Source: Bacteroidota bacterium (GTDB lineage Bacteria; Bacteroidota; Rhodothermia; Rhodothermales; UBA10348). Taken from it: a stretch of 5,225 nucleotides of DNA. Location of the stretch: NCBI GenBank assembly GCA_027620595.1, contig JAQCDI010000203.1:1-5225 (forward strand). Direction: 5' to 3'. Position 1 is the stretch's first letter. Each line of letters begins with the position of its first letter. The position numbers were made by a program, and so were the translations under genes. Positions 1-5,225 of this stretch are shown here, piece by piece. The notes beneath the pieces were generated by a model that saw only the letters and a list, made by a program, of their open reading frames with translations, had not been told where the DNA came from and searched no databases.

Positions 1-979
1 GGCCGCAAGAAGCTTCTCATCCTGGGCTGGCTGTTCGGACTGCCGGTGCCCCTGATCCTGTGGTGGGCGCCCGACTGGTCCTGGGTCGTGGCCGCCAATG
101 CCCTGCTCGGCCTGAACCAGGGGTTCGCCTGGACCATGACCGTGGTCATGAAAATCGACCTGGTGGGTCCGCGGCAGCGCGGGCTGGCTCTGGGCATCAA
201 CGAGAGTGCCGGCTACGCGGCGGTGTCCCTGGCGGCGCTCGTCTCGGGCTATTGGCTGGCAGCAGGTTCGCCCGAATGGACCTTCGCCGCAGGAATGCTG
301 GTGGCCGTGCTGGGTCTGGGCTCCTCCCTGATGATCCGGGACACGATGGATCATGTGCGGCTCGAGAGCGCTGACCAGGAAGAGGGGGGCGAACCGCCTT
401 CCTTCCGTGCGCTCTTTGCCCGCGTGTCATGGCGCAGCCGACCGCTGCATGCGGCGGCCCAGGCCGGGCTGGTGAACAACATGAATGACGGGCTGGCCTG
501 GGGCTTGCTGCCGCTCTTCTTCCTGCAGGAAGGCGTCGGGGGAGGACGTGCAGCCTGGCTGCTGGCCATCTATCCCCTGATCTGGGGCTTGGGGCAGCTC
601 TTCACCGGGGGGTGGTCCGACCGGGTGGGTCGTCGGGGCCCGATTGCCGCCGGCATGATCCTGCAAGGCGCTTGTCTGGTGGGTCTGGCTTTTTCGCCCT
701 CTTCGCTTGGATACCTGCCGGCCATGGTAGGACTGGGACTGGGAACCGCGATGGTCTACCCCACCTTGTTGGCTGTCGTGTCCGATCACAGCGCCCCTGC
801 CTGGCGCCCTGGGCATCTACCGGTTGTGGCGGGATGGCGGATATGTGGTGGGGGCCGTGCTTTCCGGCCTCCTCGCGGATCGGTTGGGGCTGGAAGCGGC
901 CATCCTGGGCGTTGGACTGCTTACCGTCCTTTCCGGTCTATGGGCCGGATGGCTGTTGCGCCCCGCCAGGAGTCAGTGA
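1..979 (+). pseudogene. MFS transporter, 5' end outside window, internal frameshift
   Basis: This is an inner-membrane secondary transporter of the major facilitator superfamily; its substrate cannot be told. The window opens in frame at GRKK, the end of the conserved loop between helices 2 and 3, so about two helices are missing to the left. Clear hydrophobic helices follow. NQGFAWTMTVVMKIDLVG (residues 39-56 from the edge) is typical of one widespread MFS family. A charged central loop lies at about 112-148, and the repeated loop motif GGWSDRVGRR at 203-212 marks the second half. The first frame is convincing to W268-R269 (position 807). The expected continuation ALGIYRLWRDGGYVVGAVLSG then reads from position 806 in the next frame, through two more helices to TGA at 977-979. 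Left uncorrected, the first frame runs to 1296 as a non-membrane tail antisense to the next gene. It is either a broken gene or a sequence error. The last 7 nt overlap the convergent DUF2231 gene. Confidence 0.85.
796..811 (+). other. apparent frameshift site in the MFS gene
   Basis: Reading frame 1 gives SDHSAPAWR up to 807 and then loses all MFS character. Reading frame 2 from 806 gives ALGIYRLWRDGGY, which is the expected continuation. The local bases are CCTGCCTGGCGCCCTG. Loss of one GC dinucleotide from an original CGCGCC would give W-R-A-L-G-I-Y in one frame. An extra C in the CCC run would give W-R-L-G-I-Y. A larger loss of 8 nt is also possible, since I recall relatives having one or two more residues here. 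There is no slippery heptamer or evident stimulatory structure that would suggest programmed frameshifting. Confidence 0.75.
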
Positions 980-2034
980 TCCTCGCCGCCGCGGAGGGTG
1001 CTGGTCTGCAGGAAGTCCACGAGCACGGTACCCGTTCCGTTGATCCGGATCCCCACCGGTCCGTCGGTTCCTGCATCCCCGTGCCCATGGGCCACCAGTT
1101 CCTGGTTGGCATAGGCGCGGAAGTGCGTCTGGTCGGCTACGGCGCGGATCGTGAACCAGCCATCGGGACTGAAGGGCTCATCGGCCATGAGGATGAGATC
1201 CCCATTCTCGCTGCGCCCCTGTCGAACGGCGCCGTTGGCATAGGAGGTGAACAGGAAGTTCTCGGCATCGACGACGTGGGTAACGATCATCAATGAGCCA
1301 TCAAAACCATCCATGTTGATGGCCCCGTCCACCTGTACCGAGCCCATGGTGTGATTGAACGTCATCATGACGGGGTCTCCGGTGGAGGTCAGGGCAAGGA
1401 CATCTCCACGTTCTTCTCCGTCCATGAGGCTGGGAGTCAGGCTTTCGGCATTGCCTTCGACCGTCATCGAGGACATCCACGCAGAGGCGCGCGTCGGCTT
1501 GAACGTCCAGCCGCCGGCATCATTCATCACAGGTCCTGTGCTCGTCGTCGAATCCGGCGCCACGAACACGACCGCTTCGGTAGATACCGCCTGCACGCCG
1601 GCACCATGGCGGAAAACCAGTTCCGCTCCGTGTTCGGCCGTGTACCAGGTCAGGCCGACTCCGCCCAATCCGATGAGCCAGACGATGGCGCGGACGCCCG
1701 CGCGTTCCTCCAAATTCAGGGTAAAGGTGAGCAAGCGGACCAGCGCATAGCCGCCGAAGACGTACAGCATGAGCTCTCCCAGGTCGGCATGTTCGGTGAG
1801 CAGCGCGTTGGCATCCGTTGCGAGGAAGACCGAGTCTGCCGCTTTTGTCCCGGTGAACCAGGCGGCGGCCACGGCTATTGTGCCGAGCAGGTACAGGCTG
1901 AACGCCCCCCGCCGAAGGAAGTCACTGCGCCGCCAGAGGATGCCGAGGGTATCTACGAGGGCCGCCGTGAAGAGCAGGGCTATGGGGAAGTGGATGACGA
2001 GCGGGTGGAGGTTCGGGGCCCAGTCGGGTAACAT
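973..2034 (-). CDS. DUF2231 membrane protein with C-terminal jelly-roll-like domain
   Basis: The protein has 353 residues. Residues 1-150 form a DUF2231 domain: HPLVIHFPIAL at 10-20, then four hydrophobic helices at about 12-32, 43-62, 86-105 and 114-131, and the closing signature YTAEHGAELVFRHGAGV at 131-147. Histidines 10, 15, 82, 135 and 143 sit at helix ends. Residues 160-345 are soluble and beta-rich, ending in GPVGIRINGTGTVLVDFLQ; this pattern resembles LamG/DUF1080 concanavalin-like domains, which often bind sugars or act as structural modules. No CXXCH motif or signal peptide is present. The DUF2231 function is not established. I chose the ATG at 2032-2034 because it starts just before the HPLVIHFP motif; the longer frame, opening at 2148, adds 38 residues without family character. 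There is no clear Shine-Dalgarno site. The stop overlaps the end of the convergent MFS gene by 7 nt. The DUF2231 part is firm; the name of the C-terminal fold is inference. Confidence 0.85.
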   Translation of the reverse strand: MLPDWAPNLHPLVIHFPIALLFTAALVDTLGILWRRSDFLRRGAFSLYLLGTIAVAAAWFTGTKAADSVFLATDANALLTEHADLGELMLYVFGGYALVRLLTFTLNLEERAGVRAIVWLIGLGGVGLTWYTAEHGAELVFRHGAGVQAVSTEAVVFVAPDSTTSTGPVMNDAGGWTFKPTRASAWMSSMTVEGNAESLTPSLMDGEERGDVLALTSTGDPVMMTFNHTMGSVQVDGAINMDGFDGSLMIVTHVVDAENFLFTSYANGAVRQGRSENGDLILMADEPFSPDGWFTIRAVADQTHFRAYANQELVAHGHGDAGTDGPVGIRINGTGTVLVDFLQTSTLRGGEDH

Positions 2035-2073
2035 GGCGCTGCAGCGTGGGTGAGCGGGTAGGATGCGGATACG

Positions 2074-2085
2074 CCGGCATGCCGG
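2074..2085. promoter_or_regulatory. perfect 12-bp palindrome in divergent intergenic region
   Basis: CCGGCATGCCGG is a perfect inverted repeat. It lies 40 bp upstream of the DUF2231 start and 84 bp upstream of the DUF493 start, where an operator for one or both genes could sit. The symmetry stops at 12 bp. Palindromes of this size turn up by chance in GC-rich DNA, so its role is only a possibility. Confidence 0.25.
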
Positions 2086-2122
2086 AGAAGGATTCAGGAA
2101 AACATGTGGCTTGGACGCAGGG

Positions 2123-2128
2123 TATAAG
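2123..2128 (+). promoter_or_regulatory. candidate -10 box for the DUF493 gene
   Basis: TATAAG matches five of six bases of the sigma-70 -10 consensus and stands out in a GC-rich region. Transcription from it would start near 2135, giving a leader of about 34 nt before the ATG at 2169. No good -35 hexamer is seen 16-18 bp upstream, where the bases are A-rich (GGAAAACATG). The reverse strand of the same spot reads TTATAC, so it could also serve the divergent gene. Confidence 0.25.
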
Positions 2129-2168
2129 CCCCCGATTTCCTTATCCATCGTCCACTACATCGTTTCCC

Positions 2169-2456
2169 ATGCCCATCCAGCCCCTTCCCTTGTCCGATCC
2201 GAACTGGTGGGACCATTTCAAGCAGCTGCTGGACGAGAACAATGAGTGGCCGGCCCCCTACCTGTTCAAGTTCATCGTTCCCAAGGCAGGAATCGAGGAA
2301 CTGAAGTCCGTGCTTGAAGGGCACGACATCGATATCAAGGCCTCGACGAAAGGCAACTACCTGAGCCTGACTACGCGCATCCGTGTGGAAAGCAGCGAGG
2401 ACGTGGTGGCCGTATATCGCTCGGTGGGCGTCGTTGAAGGGCTGATCGCGCTCTGA
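2169..2456 (+). CDS. DUF493 (YbeD-like) family protein
   Basis: This is a small cytoplasmic protein of 95 residues, the normal size for the family. The diagnostic motif EWPAPYLFKFIVP lies at 26-38. It is followed by a polar helix (IEELKSVLEG), the strand KGNYLSLTTRIRV at 61-73 matching the family's G-x-Y-x-S-x-T pattern, a helix EDVVAVYRSV at 77-86 and a last strand VVEGLIAL. That is the beta-alpha-beta-beta-alpha-beta order of the ACT-like YbeD fold. In E. coli, ybeD lies beside lipB and is often labelled a putative lipoate regulatory protein, but the function is unproven and no lipoate gene is seen here. The ATG at 2169 puts about 25 residues before the conserved core, as in relatives; an upstream in-frame start at 2046 would add 41 residues unlike the family. 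No Shine-Dalgarno site is visible. The gene appears to be transcribed alone. Confidence 0.9.
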   Translation: MPIQPLPLSDPNWWDHFKQLLDENNEWPAPYLFKFIVPKAGIEELKSVLEGHDIDIKASTKGNYLSLTTRIRVESSEDVVAVYRSVGVVEGLIAL

Positions 2457-2472
2457 CAGGCAAGGGTGCGTC

Positions 2473-2494
2473 GGAGGCCGTGTTGGCCAGCTCC
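2473..2494. terminator. possible bidirectional hairpin between convergent genes
   Basis: GGAGGCC and GGCCAGCTCC flank the loop GTGTT. GGAG pairs with CTCC, and GCC pairs with GGC, with a small bulge of unpaired bases on the 3' side. It lies in the 46-nt gap between the DUF493 stop and the aminotransferase stop, where terminators for both are expected. There is no T-tract on either side, so it is not a classical intrinsic terminator. Confidence 0.25.
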
Positions 2495-2502
2495 CACGTG
2501 GC

Positions 2503-3741
2503 TCAGGTATCGAGAATATTCAGCAGATCGTCGATTTCGGCCTTCGTGTTGTACTGCCCCAGGCCGATCCGCAGCATGCCCGAGTCGATTTCCAGGCCGA
2601 GCCGGCCGATGACCTCGATGGCGTAGTAGTTGCCCGGCCACGTGAAGATGTTGGCGTCTGCCAGGCGCCGGGCCATGGTTTCGGGGTCGGTGCCGGCCTT
2701 GACCATGCCCACGGTGGGTACCCGATCTTGCAGGTCCTCAGGGGCCGTCAGTCCGTGGATCGTGACACCGGGGATGGCCAGGAGGCCTTCAATCAGATGC
2801 CGTCCGATTTCCTTTTCCCAGGCGGCCTGGGCCTGGAAGCCTGCCCTGAGCCGCTCCCGGCGTGTGGCTCCGCCGCCACCCATTTCCTGGCCGATCCATT
2901 CGAAATGCTCCACGGCGCCGAGCGTGCCGGCCATGCCCTCGTGGGACTGGGTGCCGGTTTCCCACCGTGTAGGGAGGTGATTGTCGGCCGGGCGGACCTT
3001 GTAGGGTTCTAGCCTCTCCAACAGTTCGCGCCGCCCCCAGACCATGCCTTGGTGAGGGCCGTAGTACTTGTAGGCGGAGCAAGCCAGGAAATCGCATCCG
3101 ATGGCCTTGACGTCGGTCAGGAAATGTGGCGAGTACTGGACCGAATCCACGTAGGTCAGCGCGCCGACGGAGTGGGCATGATCGATGACCGCCTTCACAT
3201 CGTTGACCGTCCCCAGGGCGTTGGAGGCGTAGTTGACCGCAACCAGCTTCGTGTTGGGTGTGATGGCTGCATCGATGCTTTCAGGGGTGAACCGGTAGGT
3301 CTGCGGGTCGAAATCGATCCAGCGCACGGTCAACCCCAGGTCCCGGGCCACCAGGAGCCACGGACTCACGTTGGCATCGTGATCCATGCGGGTCACCACG
3401 ATCTCGTCTCCCGGCCGGAACGTATGCGCCAGCGAGCGGGACAGGTGCAGCGTGATGGTGGTCATGTTCTGACCGAAGACGATCTCTCCGGGGTCGGAGG
3501 CACCCACGAAATCGGCCAGCGCTCGGTGGGTCTCCTCGATGATGGCATCGGTCAGGGCGGAGGTCCGGAAGGGGCCGTGGGTGTTCGTATTGGCATGGAT
3601 CAGATAATCCTGCATCCTGTCGAGGGCCCGGCGGCAGATCTGGGTTCCTCCCGGGTTGTCGAAATAGATGCGACGTTGTCCCTCGTCGGTCACGGAGAGT
3701 GAAGGGAATTCGGCGCGGACGCGGTCAATGTCGAAGGCCAT
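2503..3741 (-). CDS. class V aminotransferase, cysteine desulfurase-like (VC1184 type)
   Basis: This is a PLP-dependent fold-type I enzyme of 412 residues, near the family's usual length and probably cytoplasmic. FDIDRVRAEFPSL opens the protein and IYFDNPGGTQ (25-34) is the VC1184-type N-terminal signature. Phosphate-site residues lie at GQNMTTIT (90-97), with H121 in the MDHDANVSPW motif where the ring-stacking histidine sits. NYASNALGTVND is at 170-181, D199 and Q202 (VDSVQ) contact the pyridine ring, and K225 in SAYKYYGPHQG is the Schiff-base lysine. R391 (LRIGLGQYNT) probably binds the substrate carboxylate. The loop that carries the catalytic cysteine in NifS/SufS reads TWPGNYYA here and has no cysteine. 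Desulfurase activity is therefore doubtful, and an aminotransferase, lyase or epimerase reaction on an unknown substrate is possible. The ATG at 3739-3741 fits the family N-terminus; the frame stays open upstream to 4209 only as a shadow of the next gene. It lies divergent from the amidohydrolase and convergent with DUF493. Confidence 0.92.
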   Translation of the reverse strand: MAFDIDRVRAEFPSLSVTDEGQRRIYFDNPGGTQICRRALDRMQDYLIHANTNTHGPFRTSALTDAIIEETHRALADFVGASDPGEIVFGQNMTTITLHLSRSLAHTFRPGDEIVVTRMDHDANVSPWLLVARDLGLTVRWIDFDPQTYRFTPESIDAAITPNTKLVAVNYASNALGTVNDVKAVIDHAHSVGALTYVDSVQYSPHFLTDVKAIGCDFLACSAYKYYGPHQGMVWGRRELLERLEPYKVRPADNHLPTRWETGTQSHEGMAGTLGAVEHFEWIGQEMGGGGATRRERLRAGFQAQAAWEKEIGRHLIEGLLAIPGVTIHGLTAPEDLQDRVPTVGMVKAGTDPETMARRLADANIFTWPGNYYAIEVIGRLGLEIDSGMLRIGLGQYNTKAEIDDLLNILDT

Positions 3742-3785
3742 GATGTACAGGGTTGGATGAGGTCCCCAATGTACGCAACCGCCTC

Positions 3786-3814
3786 TTGTCGGTGGGCCCG
3801 GGGTTGGGTATCCT
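3786..3814 (+). promoter_or_regulatory. candidate sigma-70-like promoter for the amidohydrolase
   Basis: TTGTCG (3786-3791) and TATCCT (3809-3814) are separated by exactly 17 bp. Each hexamer matches the sigma-70 consensus only in part, including the TTG start and the TAT...T frame. A start near 3821 would leave a leader of about 24 nt with the ribosome binding site in it. If the organism is a Bacteroidota member, its sigma factor may prefer other boxes, so this is tentative. Confidence 0.3.
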
Positions 3815-3834
3815 GATGCCAAATCCCGCCATCC

Positions 3835-3839
3835 GAGGA
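3835..3839 (+). promoter_or_regulatory. ribosome binding site of the amidohydrolase gene
   Basis: GAGGA ends 5 nt before the ATG at 3845, a good Shine-Dalgarno match and distance. It supports that start codon. It also contrasts with the other three starts in the window, none of which has a recognisable site. Confidence 0.6.
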
Positions 3840-3844
3840 CTGCC

Positions 3845-5095
3845 ATGCGCACCCTGCTCTGTTTCCTTGTAGCCATCCTGTTTCCCTTCTCGGTCAGCGC
3901 CCAGACGCTGCTTCTGCCCGACCGTGTCTTCGACGGAGAGGACATCCACGAGGGTTGGGCGGTCCTCATCGACGGTGCCACCATCACATGGGTGGGTCCT
4001 GTGGCGGAGGCGCCCCGCACGACCGACCGCATGGAGTTGGAGGGAATGACATTGCTGCCAGGGCTCATCGAAGGACATTCCCACGTGCTGTTGCATCCGT
4101 ACAACGAAACCAGCTGGAATGACCAGGTGCTGCGGGAGTCCACGGCCGAACGCGCCATCCGCGCCGCGATCCATGCCGAACGGACGTTGATGGTGGGGTT
4201 CACCACCATCAGGGATCTGGGGGCGGAGGGCGCCGGCTACGCCGATGTGGGTGTCAAGACGGCCATCCGGAAGGGGATCATCAAGGGACCGCGCATGCTG
4301 GTGGCGGGACCTGCCATCGTGGCTACGGGCAGCTATGGTCCCAAGGGGTTCAATCCCGAGGTCGGTCAGCCCCTGGGCGCCAACCCGGCCGACGGGATGG
4401 ATGACCTCATGCGGGAAGCCCGAACGCAGATCGGCAACGGCGCCGACTTCATCAAGGTGTATGCTGACTATCGCTGGGGCCCGAACGGTGAGGCGATGCC
4501 GACCTTCACCCTGGAAGAGTTGACCCGGCTCCGGGAAGTCACTGAATCCAGCGGTCGTCCACTCGTTGCCCATGCCTCGACCGATGAAGGGATGCGGCGG
4601 GCGGTACTGGCCGGCGTGGAAACCATCGAGCACGGGGATGGCGGTTCGCAGCAGGTATTCGAGATGATGGCCTCCCGTGGTGTGGTCTGGTATCCGACGT
4701 TGGCTGCCGTGGAGGCCATTTCCGGATACGGAGGTTGGAAAAAGGGGGTCGATCCGGATCCTGAACGGATCGTGGCCAAGAAGGCGGTATTCCGTCAGGC
4801 CCTGGCGCTGGGCGTCCCCATCGGCATGGGCGGAGACGTGGGCGTGTATCCCCACGGGGAGAACGCATGGGAAATGGAGCTGATGGCAGAGTACGGCATG
4901 CCGACGCTGGCGGTCCTCAGAGCTGCTACGTCACTCAATGCCGATACTTTCCATCTGGCGGACCGGGGTAGGGTCCGCGCCGGTCTCTTGGCCGACCTCG
5001 TGGCCGTGGCCGGGAATCCCTTGGACGACATGCGTGCCGTACGGGATGTGCGCCTCGTCATGAAAGGCGGAGAGGTGGTCCGCGACGAACGTTGA
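3845..5095 (+). CDS. secreted metal-dependent amidohydrolase (imidazolonepropionase/prolidase-like)
   Basis: The protein has 416 residues, a normal length for COG1228-type hydrolases. Residues 1-19 are a Sec signal peptide (MRT, hydrophobic core, SVSA before Q20), so it acts in the periplasm or outside; C6 is not in a lipobox. A small beta domain (about 21-70) leads into LPGLIEGHSH, where H78 and H80 are the first metal ligands. GFTTIRDLG at 118-126 is typical. K204 (DFIKVYAD) is the lysine expected to be carbamylated and bridge two metals, H243 (VAHAS) and H263 (IEHGD) are further ligands, and D331 (GMGGDVG) is the catalytic aspartate. GLLADLVAVAGNPLDD (380-395) closes the barrel onto the C-terminal beta domain. 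All key residues are present, so an active enzyme is likely. Relatives cleave Xaa-Pro dipeptides, cyclic amides or related bonds; the exact substrate cannot be read. The start is fixed by the signal peptide and the GAGGA site. Confidence 0.93.
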   Translation: MRTLLCFLVAILFPFSVSAQTLLLPDRVFDGEDIHEGWAVLIDGATITWVGPVAEAPRTTDRMELEGMTLLPGLIEGHSHVLLHPYNETSWNDQVLRESTAERAIRAAIHAERTLMVGFTTIRDLGAEGAGYADVGVKTAIRKGIIKGPRMLVAGPAIVATGSYGPKGFNPEVGQPLGANPADGMDDLMREARTQIGNGADFIKVYADYRWGPNGEAMPTFTLEELTRLREVTESSGRPLVAHASTDEGMRRAVLAGVETIEHGDGGSQQVFEMMASRGVVWYPTLAAVEAISGYGGWKKGVDPDPERIVAKKAVFRQALALGVPIGMGGDVGVYPHGENAWEMELMAEYGMPTLAVLRAATSLNADTFHLADRGRVRAGLLADLVAVAGNPLDDMRAVRDVRLVMKGGEVVRDER

Positions 5096-5102
5096 GGGGC
5101 GG

Positions 5103-5125
5103 TCAGATCTCCTTATAGATCTTGA
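5103..5125. other. small inverted repeat at convergent gene ends
   Basis: AGATCT at 5105-5110 and again at 5117-5122 can pair across the loop CCTTAT. The outer TCA and TGA extend the stem past a one-base bulge. It starts 7 nt after the amidohydrolase stop and contains the stop codon of the minus-strand gene. It could slow or end transcription, but there is no T-tract, and the repeat falls mostly inside codons (AAG-ATC-TAT-AAG-GAG-ATC). Confidence 0.2.
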
Positions 5126-5225
5126 CGTCCAGCCAGGAGACCTTGTTGCCCGGGCGGCTTTCGAGCTCGGATACGGTAAGCTCGATCTTCATTTTCTGGC
5201 GTTGGGCCTGCACCAGCAGCTGATT
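5103..5225 (-). CDS. C-terminal end of an unrecognised protein (partial)
   Basis: Reading leftward from the right edge, 40 codons stay open to TGA at 5103-5105. The visible residues begin NQLLVQAQRQKMKIELTV and end NKVSWLDVKIYKEI. The first half is polar and helix-prone, and could be the tail of a coiled coil. The second half looks like a short beta segment with a tryptophan. Convergent placement, a clean stop 7 nt from the amidohydrolase stop and natural composition argue that it is real. I do not recognise the family. The 5' part lies outside the window. Confidence 0.6.
   Translation of the reverse strand, partial: NQLLVQAQRQKMKIELTVSELESRPGNKVSWLDVKIYKEI

Noticed and set aside
808..1296. 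The first-frame continuation of the MFS gene after the frameshift (about 160 residues)
   Set aside because: It loses all transmembrane character, is rich in Gly, Arg and Pro, and lies mostly antisense to the well-supported DUF2231 gene. It is a shadow frame, not a fused domain.
1351..2031. A 226-residue open frame antisense to DUF2231
   Set aside because: Charged, repetitive composition typical of shadow frames. The opposite strand carries a clear membrane-protein signature.
2035..2148. An earlier start for the DUF2231 protein at 2148
   Set aside because: The 38 extra residues are polar, Pro/Arg-rich and precede the conserved HPLVIHFP motif without any signal-peptide character.
2046..2168. 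An earlier start for the DUF493 protein
   Set aside because: It adds 41 residues unlike the family and would run through the palindrome and the candidate promoter.
3049..3702. A 217-residue open frame antisense to the aminotransferase
   Set aside because: Low-complexity Gly/Val/Arg composition and full overlap with a strongly supported gene.
3750..3807. Direct repeats of GGGTTGG at 3750-3756 and 3801-3807 in the divergent promoter region
   Set aside because: Seven bases of G-rich sequence recur easily by chance here, and there is no third copy or helical spacing to support a binding array.
3742..4209. N-terminal extension of the aminotransferase frame by 156 residues
   Set aside because: The extension is antisense to the amidohydrolase gene, has no recognisable domain, and the family N-terminus begins right after the ATG at 3741.
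3725..4855. A 376-residue open frame antisense to the amidohydrolase
   Set aside because: The protein is rich in His, Gly, Arg and Pro with no domain pattern, as expected for a mirror frame of a GC-rich gene. The plus-strand gene has a signal peptide, a ribosome binding site and all catalytic residues.
1..5225. A defence, mobile or otherwise novel multi-gene system
   Set aside because: No nuclease, helicase, transposase, integrase, toxin-antitoxin pair, array or reverse transcriptase was found, and the genes belong to ordinary metabolic and membrane families on alternating strands.

Overview
The window reads as ordinary chromosomal DNA from a high-GC bacterium (roughly 60% G+C by eye). Several features point to Bacteroidota in the broad sense, perhaps the Rhodothermales/Rhodothermota side: the WPAPYLFKFIVP form of the DUF493 protein, the mostly missing Shine-Dalgarno sites, and the style of the DUF2231 and MFS proteins. 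This placement is inferred from protein style and was not tested by any search. I see no rRNA, tRNA, CRISPR array, insertion sequence, phage gene or plasmid gene.

Layout, left to right. (1) 1-979, plus strand: the 3' part of a major facilitator superfamily transporter that enters from the left edge and carries an apparent frameshift near 805-809. (2) 973-2034, minus strand: a DUF2231 four-helix membrane protein with a C-terminal jelly-roll-like domain. (3) 2035-2168: a divergent intergenic region with a perfect 12-bp palindrome and a TATAAG box. (4) 2169-2456, plus strand: a 95-residue DUF493/YbeD-like protein. (5) 2503-3741, minus strand: a PLP-dependent class V aminotransferase of the 'cysteine desulfurase-like, VC1184' type, lacking the catalytic cysteine of true desulfurases. 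(6) 3742-3844: a second divergent intergenic region, with a candidate promoter and a good ribosome binding site for the next gene. (7) 3845-5095, plus strand: a secreted metal-dependent amidohydrolase of the imidazolonepropionase/prolidase-like group with all its metal ligands. (8) 5103-5225, minus strand: the last 40 codons of an unrecognised gene that runs off the right edge.

The six genes alternate strand without exception (+ - + - + -), so no two form an operon. Convergent ends are very tight: a 7-nt overlap, then gaps of 46 nt and 7 nt. The two divergent gaps are about 134 and 103 nt. The genes do not make up an evident pathway. They look like independent housekeeping or accessory metabolic units: transport, a membrane/envelope protein, a small regulatory-type protein, PLP chemistry, and periplasmic hydrolysis of a cyclic amide or dipeptide. 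I did not find a convincing undescribed multi-gene system. The items most worth checking are the MFS frameshift, the two-domain DUF2231 protein and the cysteine-less desulfurase-like enzyme.
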